This document shows positions 7,588 to 16,756 of a stretch of 64,000 nucleotides of DNA, piece after piece. The notes beneath the pieces were generated by a model. It saw nothing but the letters and a program-made list of their open reading frames with translations. It was not told where the DNA came from and searched no databases. The stretch is from NCBI RefSeq assembly GCF_003732705.1, contig NZ_MOBR01000002.1, positions 124,001 through 188,000 of the forward strand, given 5' to 3'. This DNA is from Pseudomonas frederiksbergensis. GTDB lineage: Bacteria; Pseudomonadota; Gammaproteobacteria; Pseudomonadales; Pseudomonadaceae. Numbering within the stretch: position 1 is the stretch's first letter; every line of letters begins with the position of its first letter. The position numbers and the translations under genes were made by a program.

Positions 7588-9063
7588 CTAGTGCTCCTGA
7601 GTCACGCGCAGCAATTCGTCGAGACTGGTCACGCCGTCCAGCACCCGTTGCCGACCGTCCTGGAACAGGCTGCGAGAACCTTTGCGCGCCTCATCGACCA
7701 GTGCCTGCTCGCTCGCGCCCTGGTGGATCAGCACCGACAGCGCGGGCGTCACACTGATCAGTTCGTAGATCCCGATACGCCCGCGATAACCGTGCTGACA
7801 CTGCGCACACCCCACAGCCTTGAACAGCGAGGGCGGCGACGCAGCGTCCAGCCCGAGGCGCTGGCAGGCTGACGCATCCGCGAGGTAGGGCGTCTTGCAA
7901 CGGGCGCATAAGGTGCGCAGTAAGCGCTGAGCCAAAACCCCCACCAGCGACGATGCCAGCAGATAGGCATCGACGCCCATGTCCACCAGCCTGATCACCG
8001 CACCGGCCGCGCTGTTGGTGTGCAACGTCGACAGCACCAAATGACCGGTCAGGGAAGCCTGAACAGCGATCTGCGCGGTCTCGCGATCACGGATTTCGCC
8101 GACCATCACCACGTCCGGGTCCTGACGCAGGATCGCGCGCAGACCTCGGGCAAACGTCATGTCGACTTTCGGATTGACCGGCATTTGCCCGACACCCGGC
8201 AGGTGATATTCGATGGGGTCTTCAACCGTGAGGATGTTGCGGGTCTGATCATTCAGACTGTTCAGCGCCGCATACAGGCTGGTGGTCTTGCCGGAGCCGG
8301 TCGGGCCGGTCACCAACAGAATGCCGTGGGGCTTGCCGAGCAGTTGGCGCAGGTTTGCCAGGAGGTCATCCGGCATGCCCAAACGCGGTAATTCCAGGCG
8401 CCCGGCCTGTTTGTCCAGCAGCCGCAGCACCACCCGCTCACCGTGCGCCGACGGCAGGGTCGAGACCCGTACATCAATTTCATGCCCCGCCAGTCGCAGG
8501 GCCATCCGGCCATCCTGGGGGACGCGTTTTTCAGCGATATCCAGACGCGCCATGACCTTGATCCGCGACACCAGCAAGGTCGCCAGCTCACGCCGTGGCC
8601 GGAGCATCTCTCGCAGTTGGCCGTCGACGCGCATGCGCACCGACAGGTACTGCTCGAAGGTTTCCAGGTGCACGTCCGAGGCGTGCTCGCGCACCGCTTC
8701 ACTGAGCAGGGCGTTGATCAGCCGGATGATCGGCGCATCGCCCTGCTGCTCCAGCAAATCAGCGGTTTGCGGGACTTGATCGACCAGACTCAGCAAGTCC
8801 AGCTCGTCGTCCAGTCCCTGGGCAACTTGCTCCGCCGCACTTTGCCCTTCACGGTAAGCCGCTGCCAGGCGTGTCGCAAACACGCCGGCTTCGAGCATTC
8901 TGATCGGCAGAGCCTCGCCGGATATCCGACGCGCCTCCGCCACCGCCGTGAGTGGCGTATCCGCGCGCAAGACCAGGCTCAAGTCGTCCCCGTCCCGCTC
9001 CAGCAACACACCAAAACGCCGGGCAAAGCCGAAGGGCAATTGTTCGCACAGGGCGGTGCTCAT
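7588..9063 (-). CDS. gspE: Type II secretion ATPase E
   Basis: This 491-residue secretion ATPase has Walker A GPTGSGKT (253-260), Asp box, Walker B (RQDPDVVMVGEIRD, 313-326) and His box (HLVLSTLHTN, 341-350). A zinc-binding CM domain has two CxxC pairs (C386/C389 and C419/C422). The N-terminal domain should bind GspL. All catalytic motifs are intact, so an active motor is expected. The start overlaps the gspD stop by ATGA. Confidence 0.95.
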   Translation of the reverse strand: MSTALCEQLPFGFARRFGVLLERDGDDLSLVLRADTPLTAVAEARRISGEALPIRMLEAGVFATRLAAAYREGQSAAEQVAQGLDDELDLLSLVDQVPQTADLLEQQGDAPIIRLINALLSEAVREHASDVHLETFEQYLSVRMRVDGQLREMLRPRRELATLLVSRIKVMARLDIAEKRVPQDGRMALRLAGHEIDVRVSTLPSAHGERVVLRLLDKQAGRLELPRLGMPDDLLANLRQLLGKPHGILLVTGPTGSGKTTSLYAALNSLNDQTRNILTVEDPIEYHLPGVGQMPVNPKVDMTFARGLRAILRQDPDVVMVGEIRDRETAQIAVQASLTGHLVLSTLHTNSAAGAVIRLVDMGVDAYLLASSLVGVLAQRLLRTLCARCKTPYLADASACQRLGLDAASPPSLFKAVGCAQCQHGYRGRIGIYELISVTPALSVLIHQGASEQALVDEARKGSRSLFQDGRQRVLDGVTSLDELLRVTQEH

Positions 9064-10988
9064 GGCGTACCCGGTTCGAGGTCGAGCAACGGCACATCAG
9101 GCGCCGGGTCGAACAGTTGCCGTGAATGCGCAGGCAACAGCAACGAGCTATTACCCCCTGCGCCGGGCTTGCTCAAATCACGCAAGGTGTCATAGCGCTG
9201 CTGACTGACACCGGACAGATCTTCCTTGCTGCGCACGATGGTGGGCCGCAAAAACACCATCAGATTGCTTTTTGTCTGGGTGTCGCGGCTCCAGCGAAAC
9301 AGCGCGCCCAGATAAGGAATATCGCGCAGCAGCGGCACCCCGCTCTGCTGAGTGCGCACGCTGTCGCGGATCAGCCCGCCAATCACGATAATTTCGCCAT
9401 CGTCGGCCAGAATGGTGCTTTTGAGCGCGCGTTTATTGGTAATCAGGTCCGAGGAATCGATGCCCGACACCGAGGGCGCGATATCCGATACCTCCTGTTC
9501 GACCTCCAGGCGCAAAGTCGAACCTTCGTTAATGTAGGGCTTGATCTTCAGGCTGATGCCTACGTCCTTGCGTTCGACGGTGGTGAAGGGGTTTTCCGCA
9601 CCGTTGCTGTTGGTGGCGTAGGAACCGGTCTTGAACGGCACATTCTGGCCAACGATGATTTCCGCTTCCTGATTGTCCAGGGTCAACAGGCTCGGCGTGG
9701 ACAGCAGGTTGCTGCGGGTGCTGCTGGCCAACGCCGAAACCAAGGCACCAAAGCGGTCGCTGCCCAGTTGCAACAACGCGCCTTCGGGTGCCGACCTTTT
9801 CTCGTCAAACGCCAGCCCGCCAACGATCGGGATGTCGGTGCCGGGGAAGTTGATAAAGCCCTTCGCATCGCCGGTACTCATACTCCACTGAACGCCTATG
9901 GCTTGGGCGATGTCGCCGGAAATCTCGACGATTGCGGCGTGGATCAGCACTTGGGCCCGAGGTTGGTCCAATTGGCGCACGATAGTTTCGATGGTCCTGA
10001 TTTGCGCCGGCTCGGCGATCAACACCAGCGCATTCTGACTTTCGTCAGCCTTGATCATGAAGGTCGCGCTGGAGGCCGTGTCTCTGGCACCGCCGACCGC
10101 TTGCGCCGGCCGCTTGCCCTGTCCGAGCGTTTCCAGGACTTCAGCCAATTGCCTGGCATCGCTGTGGCGCAGGCGAATCACCCGGGCGTTGTCGGGGGTC
10201 GCCGTGTCGGGGATATCCAGCCCCTGTGCCAGGGCAATCAAGCGCTGGCGAACCGACGGCGGGCCGATAACGATCAGACGATTGGTCCGGGGATCGGCCA
10301 GCACCTGAGCCACGGTCTCGGCATTGCGCTTGCCGATCGAGGCTTCGATGACCGGCGCTACATCCACGGCGTGGGCATGATGCAGTTGCACCACCGCGTG
10401 CAGATTGTTCTGCCCGGCGTCCAGTTGCCGGACGATCTCGGCGATGCGTTGCACATTGGCCGTGGTATCGGTGACCACCAACGCATTGGCCGACACCGAC
10501 GGGCCGACATAACCATTGACCGACACCAGCGGCCGGATCAGCCCGGCGATATCGCTGGCACTGCTGGTGTTCAACTCGATGACCCGGGTGACAAATTGCG
10601 AGGCCGTGGCGTTGTTGACCGATCCTTTGCCAGCACGGGTCCTGGCTTCGGCAACCGGCGTGATCAGGAGTCGCTCGCCTTCATCGATCACGGTGAAGTT
10701 ATGAGCATCGAGCACCGAATAGAACAGTCGGCGAACCCCTTCCCGGTCGAGGGCCTGGGGAGACATCACTGTGATCCGTCCCGAGACTCTGGGGTCCAGC
10801 ACCACGGTCGTTCCAAGGATCGTGGAGAACTCTTCGACGATGTCGCGCAGCTCGGCATTGTTCATTGCCAACTGCCATTTTTCCTCTTCGGCCCGCAGCG
10901 TGCCCGCCATGAGCGCGAGTGCCGGAACGGCAAGTAGAAGCAGGGCGCGCAAGGTGTGCGCGGCCGTGAAAATTTTCATGGAATCCAT
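9060..10988 (-). CDS. gspD: Type II secretion outer-membrane secretin D
   Basis: The start is the ATG at 10988 that shares one base with the gspC stop (TGATG); the frame is open further upstream but only as a shadow of gspC. The product is 642 aa with a signal peptide (ending near GTLRA), an N0 domain (MNNAELRDIVEEFSTILG), three N domains, and the secretin core. The core contains VGQNVPFKTG, KDVGISLKIKPYI and the conserved DDGEIIVIGGLIRD. It should form the outer-membrane channel. No separate pilotin gene is in the cluster. Confidence 0.94.
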   Translation of the reverse strand: MDSMKIFTAAHTLRALLLLAVPALALMAGTLRAEEEKWQLAMNNAELRDIVEEFSTILGTTVVLDPRVSGRITVMSPQALDREGVRRLFYSVLDAHNFTVIDEGERLLITPVAEARTRAGKGSVNNATASQFVTRVIELNTSSASDIAGLIRPLVSVNGYVGPSVSANALVVTDTTANVQRIAEIVRQLDAGQNNLHAVVQLHHAHAVDVAPVIEASIGKRNAETVAQVLADPRTNRLIVIGPPSVRQRLIALAQGLDIPDTATPDNARVIRLRHSDARQLAEVLETLGQGKRPAQAVGGARDTASSATFMIKADESQNALVLIAEPAQIRTIETIVRQLDQPRAQVLIHAAIVEISGDIAQAIGVQWSMSTGDAKGFINFPGTDIPIVGGLAFDEKRSAPEGALLQLGSDRFGALVSALASSTRSNLLSTPSLLTLDNQEAEIIVGQNVPFKTGSYATNSNGAENPFTTVERKDVGISLKIKPYINEGSTLRLEVEQEVSDIAPSVSGIDSSDLITNKRALKSTILADDGEIIVIGGLIRDSVRTQQSGVPLLRDIPYLGALFRWSRDTQTKSNLMVFLRPTIVRSKEDLSGVSQQRYDTLRDLSKPGAGGNSSLLLPAHSRQLFDPAPDVPLLDLEPGTP

Positions 10989-11530
10989 CACTTTGACGGC
11001 CCTGAGATCGGGCGTAGATGACGCGCAAAAGGCGATGCCGGTGCGCTGGCGGGCGATTCGAGTCGGCGCAGGAACCGCGCTGCCGGTGGTTGCAACACCA
11101 ACCGTTCTTCGCGGCCCTTGTTCCACAGCACCACTTGGTTCACTTCGACCCGCCGCAGGACGCTGCCACCGGGCAAGCGTTCGCCCACCCGGTACAGGCG
11201 CGGGCCTTGGGCGTTGGTCAGCAGCGCTTTGGACAATCCTGTGCCGACGACGAAACATGCCTGTAAGGTCAGCGCTTCGGTGCTCGGTCGCAACGCGGTC
11301 TGCGTATTCAGACCGAACACAGTGGCGACCGCCGAGGTATCGGGCGGCACTTCGGCAGGCACCGTTTCGAGTGCCGGTGCGACAACGGGCAATGACGCGC
11401 CCGGGTTCTGGCGAAAGTGCCACTCCTGCCACAGCAAAAACACTGCGTAGCCGAAGGGAAGAACCCACAAAACACCCTTGCACAGTCGCAACCCGCTTCC
11501 CGACGAAAGCCTGCGAATGAGTTCACTCAT
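10988..11530 (-). CDS. gspC: Type II secretion protein C (short form)
   Basis: The start is the ATG at 11530 (MSELIRRL); it overlaps the b561 gene by 8 bp. The 180-residue product has a cytoplasmic N-terminus, one transmembrane helix (about 18-36), a Pro-rich linker, and a homology-region domain (FGLNTQTALRPSTEALTL, then GLSKALLTN, then YRVGERLPGG). It ends soon after that domain. It has no room for the C-terminal PDZ domain of canonical ~270-residue GspC proteins or a long coiled coil as in XcpP. GspC links the inner-membrane platform to GspD and takes part in substrate selection. Confidence 0.85.
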   Translation of the reverse strand: MSELIRRLSSGSGLRLCKGVLWVLPFGYAVFLLWQEWHFRQNPGASLPVVAPALETVPAEVPPDTSAVATVFGLNTQTALRPSTEALTLQACFVVGTGLSKALLTNAQGPRLYRVGERLPGGSVLRRVEVNQVVLWNKGREERLVLQPPAARFLRRLESPASAPASPFARHLRPISGPSK

Positions 11531-12071
11531 GGAGGTTGTACAGACGATGACCGGCACGTCGCAACGACATTCGCCGCAATACCCGGTGGCCCCGGCATTC
11601 ATGAAAAACCACTGCGCTCACATGCAAAACGATCAGTAATCCAAGCACCACGCAGGCCCAGATATGGACCGTCACACACAGCGCGATCAGCCAAGGATCG
11701 CTCAGCGGTTGCGCGATCTCGATCAGGCCGAAAACATCAATCGGGCGATCCATCGTCAATACCCCGGTCATCAACACGACTGTCACCGTGAGGTAAATCA
11801 GTGTGTGAACGAGCAGCGCAAAGCCTTCCATAACGGCCATGGATCCCAGGCTCACCTGTCGGACGTACGCGAGAAAAAGCATCAGCCGCCAGACAAAAAA
11901 AGGGATGAACACGGTGGTCAGCGACACATTGATGATGGACACCCAGCGCCTCAGTTGCGCGGACACCTCGAAGCACGCCACATAGAACCCGGACAGCAAG
12001 GCCCACACGATGACCGCTGCCGACAACCAGTGCAGCCATACGCGTTGTTTGGAGTAACCGATAACGGTCAT
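11523..12071 (-). CDS. Cytochrome b561-type membrane protein
   Basis: This 182-residue, four-helix membrane protein starts at the ATG at 12071 (MTVIGYSKQRVWLHW); another ATG lies at 12089. Candidate haem ligands are H14 in helix 1, H89 in helix 3, and H136 and H150 in helix 4. The helix-2 histidine of the E. coli CybB type (HKSLG-like motif, about residue 48) is Asn here (INVSL), so one haem site may be altered. Such proteins move electrons across the inner membrane. The gene overlaps gspC by 8 bp and follows the LPMO gene, which suggests a role in supplying reductant for the secreted oxidase; that link is inference. Confidence 0.78.
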   Translation of the reverse strand: MTVIGYSKQRVWLHWLSAAVIVWALLSGFYVACFEVSAQLRRWVSIINVSLTTVFIPFFVWRLMLFLAYVRQVSLGSMAVMEGFALLVHTLIYLTVTVVLMTGVLTMDRPIDVFGLIEIAQPLSDPWLIALCVTVHIWACVVLGLLIVLHVSAVVFHECRGHRVLRRMSLRRAGHRLYNLHE

Positions 12072-12100
12072 TTTCAACTCGACTATCAACAGGAAGACCA

Positions 12101-12135
12101 GCCCTCGGGCGATCTTTTACAGATCGCCCGAGGGC
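12101..12135 (-). promoter_or_regulatory. Perfect 15-bp hairpin between the LPMO and b561 genes
   Basis: GCCCTCGGGCGATCT (12101-12115) and its exact complement (12121-12135) enclose a 5-nt loop. The hairpin starts 11 bp downstream of the LPMO stop and ends 30 bp upstream of the b561 start. No T-run follows on the minus strand, so it looks like a partial attenuator or a 3'-end stabiliser of the LPMO mRNA rather than a full terminator. It would allow high LPMO expression relative to the secretion genes. Confidence 0.6.
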
Positions 12136-12146
12136 CGTGGGGGGAT

Positions 12147-13613
12147 TTACCGCTTGTCCCACGCCAGGTGCCAATCGGCACCGATAGCCGGCTCGAAGCC
12201 GTTGGCGGTCGGAGCGTACTGCTTGCAGTAACCCGAGGCCGGGAATGGCTTGCACTCGAAGACTTCTTTGGTCTTGGGTTGCAGCACTTTGGTCCCGGCG
12301 GTGTAGTCGCCAATGTTTTGCGGGAACACGAAGTCATAGTCGACGACGGTGCCTTCGCCGGTCAGGTTCACGACCTGGGTGTCCTGGCGGGTGGTGCGAC
12401 CATCCAGCGTGGTGCCGATCAAGGTCAGGGTGTGTTGGCCAGGGTTGCCGCGAACATCCATCGTCAGCATCGGTGCCCCGCCGTCCAACTGGGCCGAGGT
12501 GGAACCGACCGACTTGTTGTGTTCGTCGTACAAGGTCGCTTCGATGTTCATCTTGCGGTTGGCAATCACCCCGAAATCGACCTTGGCCAACCCTTTGTCC
12601 AACACGTACTCAGGTTTCAGCGACGCCACCGCCAGGCGAGCCGCCGCATCTTCCTGCATGTTCAGTTGCACTTCGTAACGGGTTACGCCGCTGTCTTTCT
12701 GGGCGTACAAACTGTTGTTGCCCCGTACCGCTTCGATGTTGCCCTGCTCATCACGAATGCCGGCGCGAACCAGTGTGTGGGTCTTATTGATTTGCTCGGC
12801 AAGCTTGAAGGACCAGTTCTGCGGTTGGCCTTCTTCGGCGCTGTCGATGCTGACTTCAACGCTGTAGTCCGGGTTTTCACCGTTGGCCGAGAACGCGCGG
12901 GCCTTGACCTTATCGCCCACCAGCAGCGCGTTCGCAGGTGCAATGCCGCCTACCGACGACCAGCCGCCGGGCAGAGACGCTTCGGCGAGGATGTTCACAT
13001 CGGCCGCGTTGTAGAACGCCGCATCGGTATCACCGACCGTCCAGATCGCCAGAATGACGTGCTGGCCGGACTTGTCTTCAGGGATATCGCAGTTGTGTTT
13101 GGCCCCGGAAACCGGCTTCTGATTGCCGCCATCGACCATGCAAAACGGCGTGCTTTCGAACGAAGAACGCTTGAGCGACTCGTTCGGGTTCCAGTCGTTG
13201 CGAGTAATGAAATACTCATGCTTGGTGGCGGGATGGACTGCGGTGTAGTGCCACTGGAAATCAATATTGCGATCCTTGATTTCACTCAGGTGCCAGCGGC
13301 TGGCCGACTGCACATCCAGTGCCGAGAACATCGAGGCACCGCCACTGGGAATCTTGCCATCGATCGGCCCCTGCAGCGGCGCGCCGCCAACACCGGCGGG
13401 GAACCCTTTGAAGGTTTCGCCGACACTTTGTGGCTCGTATTGCGCACCACCACAGTTGGTATTCAAACCTTTTTGGCAGGCCAGTGCTCGCGAAGGAGGA
13501 ACCTCAAGATAGCCATGCGCGGAAACGCTTTGCGACGCCAGCATCGCCGATAACAGGACCATTGAAGAAGTGCAGGCGGTTAACGCACTTCGTTTATAAA
13601 ATTTAACTTCCAT
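12147..13613 (-). CDS. gbpA: Chitin-binding lytic polysaccharide monooxygenase (AA10, GbpA-like)
   Basis: This 488-residue secreted protein has a signal peptide of 1-32 ending SVSA and a mature N-terminus His33-Gly-Tyr, the first ligand of the copper histidine brace. The second brace His is H127 in WHYTAVHPATKHEYF. The AA10 domain (about 33-205) is followed by GbpA-type domains 2 (about 210-315) and 3 (about 320-415). A C-terminal chitin-binding module (about 430-488, FECKPFPASGYCKQY then DWHLAWDKR) resembles CBM73 or CBM5/12. It should oxidatively cleave chitin. Homologues (CbpD, GbpA) are type II secretion substrates, and the gsp operon lies downstream on the same strand. Confidence 0.92.
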   Translation of the reverse strand: MEVKFYKRSALTACTSSMVLLSAMLASQSVSAHGYLEVPPSRALACQKGLNTNCGGAQYEPQSVGETFKGFPAGVGGAPLQGPIDGKIPSGGASMFSALDVQSASRWHLSEIKDRNIDFQWHYTAVHPATKHEYFITRNDWNPNESLKRSSFESTPFCMVDGGNQKPVSGAKHNCDIPEDKSGQHVILAIWTVGDTDAAFYNAADVNILAEASLPGGWSSVGGIAPANALLVGDKVKARAFSANGENPDYSVEVSIDSAEEGQPQNWSFKLAEQINKTHTLVRAGIRDEQGNIEAVRGNNSLYAQKDSGVTRYEVQLNMQEDAAARLAVASLKPEYVLDKGLAKVDFGVIANRKMNIEATLYDEHNKSVGSTSAQLDGGAPMLTMDVRGNPGQHTLTLIGTTLDGRTTRQDTQVVNLTGEGTVVDYDFVFPQNIGDYTAGTKVLQPKTKEVFECKPFPASGYCKQYAPTANGFEPAIGADWHLAWDKR

Positions 13614-13848
13614 GATGATATTTCCAGACGACTTATCGAAGAGTGAGGCGCTTTGCTGGCGCCTCGTTTGCGATAGGGTTCGGCGCTATACCGAATACGC
13701 GTCTGAAACTTTACGGGGATGAGTGAGGCTTCTCTGTAGGGCAAATCACCGCTCTCAGCAGGAAGCGTCTCTCAGTTCTTTTTTCTGACAAAGGAGGAAA
13801 AGATTCTTACAGCAAGTAATAGTTAGGAGCGTCGTGACGCTTCAAAGG
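13614..13848. other. Intergenic region upstream of the LPMO gene
   Basis: This is the 5' region of the LPMO gene. It has a small hairpin (GAGGCGC at 13645-13651, GCGCCTC at 13659-13665) that would fall in the LPMO leader. An AAGGAGGAAAAG stretch at about 13791-13802 is not followed by a start codon and is probably meaningless. I see no confident -35/-10 pair and no additional gene. Confidence 0.4.
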
Positions 13849-13886
13849 CAAAAAAAAAGCCTGTCCAGCGCAAGGCGGGACAGGCT
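13849..13886 (-). terminator. Rho-independent terminator of hemE
   Basis: The stem AGCCTGTCC (13858-13866) with GGACAGGCT (13878-13886) is followed on the minus strand by a run of T (the A-run at 13850-13858). It lies 20 bp downstream of the hemE stop and has the right orientation for it. Confidence 0.85.
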
Positions 13887-13905
13887 GTAAAAAACTCGGC
13901 AAACG

Positions 13906-14973
13906 TTATTCGTGATACTGCGCCGACAACTCATGCACCGCGCGCAAGAACGCACCCGCATGCTCCGGATCAACTTCCGGGGTGATGCCATGACCGAGGT
14001 TGAACACGTGACCGCTGCCCTTGCCATAACTGGCGAGAATCCGGCCGACTTCGGTGCGAATGGCTTCTGGTTTGGCGTACAGCACCGTCGGGTCCATGTT
14101 GCCTTGCAGGGCGACTTTGTTGCCAACACGCTGGCGGGCTTCGCCGATGTCACAGGTCCAGTCCAGGCCCAACGCATCCGCGCCGGCATCGGCAATGCTT
14201 TCCAGCCACAGGCCGCCGTTCTTGGTGAACAGGATGACCGGCACTTTGCGGCCCTCGTGTTCGCGGATCAGGCCGCTGACGATTTTGCGCATGTAGGCCA
14301 GGGAGAATTCCTGGTACGCCGCCGCCGAGAGGTTGCCGCCCCAGGTGTCGAAGATCTGCACCGCTTGGGCGCCGGCCATGATCTGGCCGTTGAGGTAGCT
14401 GGTGACCGACTGCGCGAGTTTATCCAGCAGCAGGTGCATGGCTTGCGGGTTGTCGTAGAGCATGGCCTTGGTCTTGCGGAAGTCTTTCGACGAGCCGCCT
14501 TCGACCATGTAGGTGGCCAGGGTCCAAGGGCTGCCGGAGAAGCCGATCAGCGGCACGCGGCCGTTCAGTTCGCGGCGGATGGTGCTGACCGCGTCCATCA
14601 CGTAACCCAGGTCTTTGTGCGGATCCGGGATCGGCAGGGCTTCGACGTCGGCCAGGGTGCTGACGACTTTCTTGAAGCGCGGACCTTCACCGGTTTCGAA
14701 GTACAGGCCTTGGCCCATGGCATCCGGGATGGTGAGGATGTCGGAGAAGAGGATCGCCGCGTCCAGTTGTGGATAGCGGTCGAGCGGTTGCATCGTGACT
14801 TCGCAAGCGAACTCCGGGTTCATGCACAGGCTCATGAAGTCACCGGCCTTGGCACGGCTGGCGCGGTATTCCGGCAGGTAGCGACCGGCCTGACGCATCA
14901 TCCAGACAGGCGTGACGTCTACGGGTTGCTTGAGCAGGGCGCGAAGGAAACGGTCGTTCTTCAGGGCAGTCAT
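13906..14973 (-). CDS. hemE: Uroporphyrinogen decarboxylase
   Basis: This 355-residue enzyme decarboxylates the four acetate side chains of uroporphyrinogen III to give coproporphyrinogen III in haem synthesis. The N-terminal signature [19 protein letters not shown] contains the substrate-binding arginines, and [12 protein letters not shown] contains the catalytic Asp. The second signature ([22 protein letters not shown]) is intact. It is flanked by its own terminator and has a 240-bp upstream gap that contains a long palindromic repeat. It is not in an operon with the gsp genes. Its length is normal for the family. Confidence 0.97.
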   Translation of the reverse strand: MTALKNDRFLRALLKQPVDVTPVWMMRQAGRYLPEYRASRAKAGDFMSLCMNPEFACEVTMQPLDRYPQLDAAILFSDILTIPDAMGQGLYFETGEGPRFKKVVSTLADVEALPIPDPHKDLGYVMDAVSTIRRELNGRVPLIGFSGSPWTLATYMVEGGSSKDFRKTKAMLYDNPQAMHLLLDKLAQSVTSYLNGQIMAGAQAVQIFDTWGGNLSAAAYQEFSLAYMRKIVSGLIREHEGRKVPVILFTKNGGLWLESIADAGADALGLDWTCDIGEARQRVGNKVALQGNMDPTVLYAKPEAIRTEVGRILASYGKGSGHVFNLGHGITPEVDPEHAGAFLRAVHELSAQYHE

Positions 14974-15086
14974 GTCGGCATCCGGAAAAAAAGTGCGGGC
15001 ATTTTCTCAGAGCGCGAGGCAAAAGGCACGGCAAGCGCCGCACCTTTTGTCTATCGGGTCAATTTGTCGCGGTTTTGCCACCGCAA

Positions 15087-15195
15087 GATCGTTCCCACGC
15101 TCTGCGTGGTAACGCCTCCGGTGACGCTCCGCGTCACGCCTTTTGGGACGCGGAGCGTCCCGGGCTGCATTCCCACGCAGAGCGTGGGAACGATC
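15087..15195. repeat. Long nested palindromic repeat, copy 1 of 4
   Basis: The outer arms read GATCGTTCCCACGC and GCGTGGGAACGATC. Inside lie GACGCTCCGCGTC and its complement GACGCGGAGCGTC, so each arm is itself palindromic and the whole 109-bp unit is an inverted repeat. The element sits 18 bp downstream of the gltD stop and 113 bp upstream of the hemE start. Other copies are at 48349, 58635 and 60455. Confidence 0.85.
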
Positions 15196-15213
15196 ATCAA
15201 TTTTGGAAAGTGA

Positions 15214-16750
<1,537 letters not shown>

Positions 16751-16756
16751 CGTCGA

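Noticed and set aside
9126..13553. Long plus-strand frames opposite gspD (603 codons) and the LPMO (629 codons)
   Set aside because: Shadows of well-identified minus-strand genes; no domain, no ribosome-binding site, low-complexity translation.
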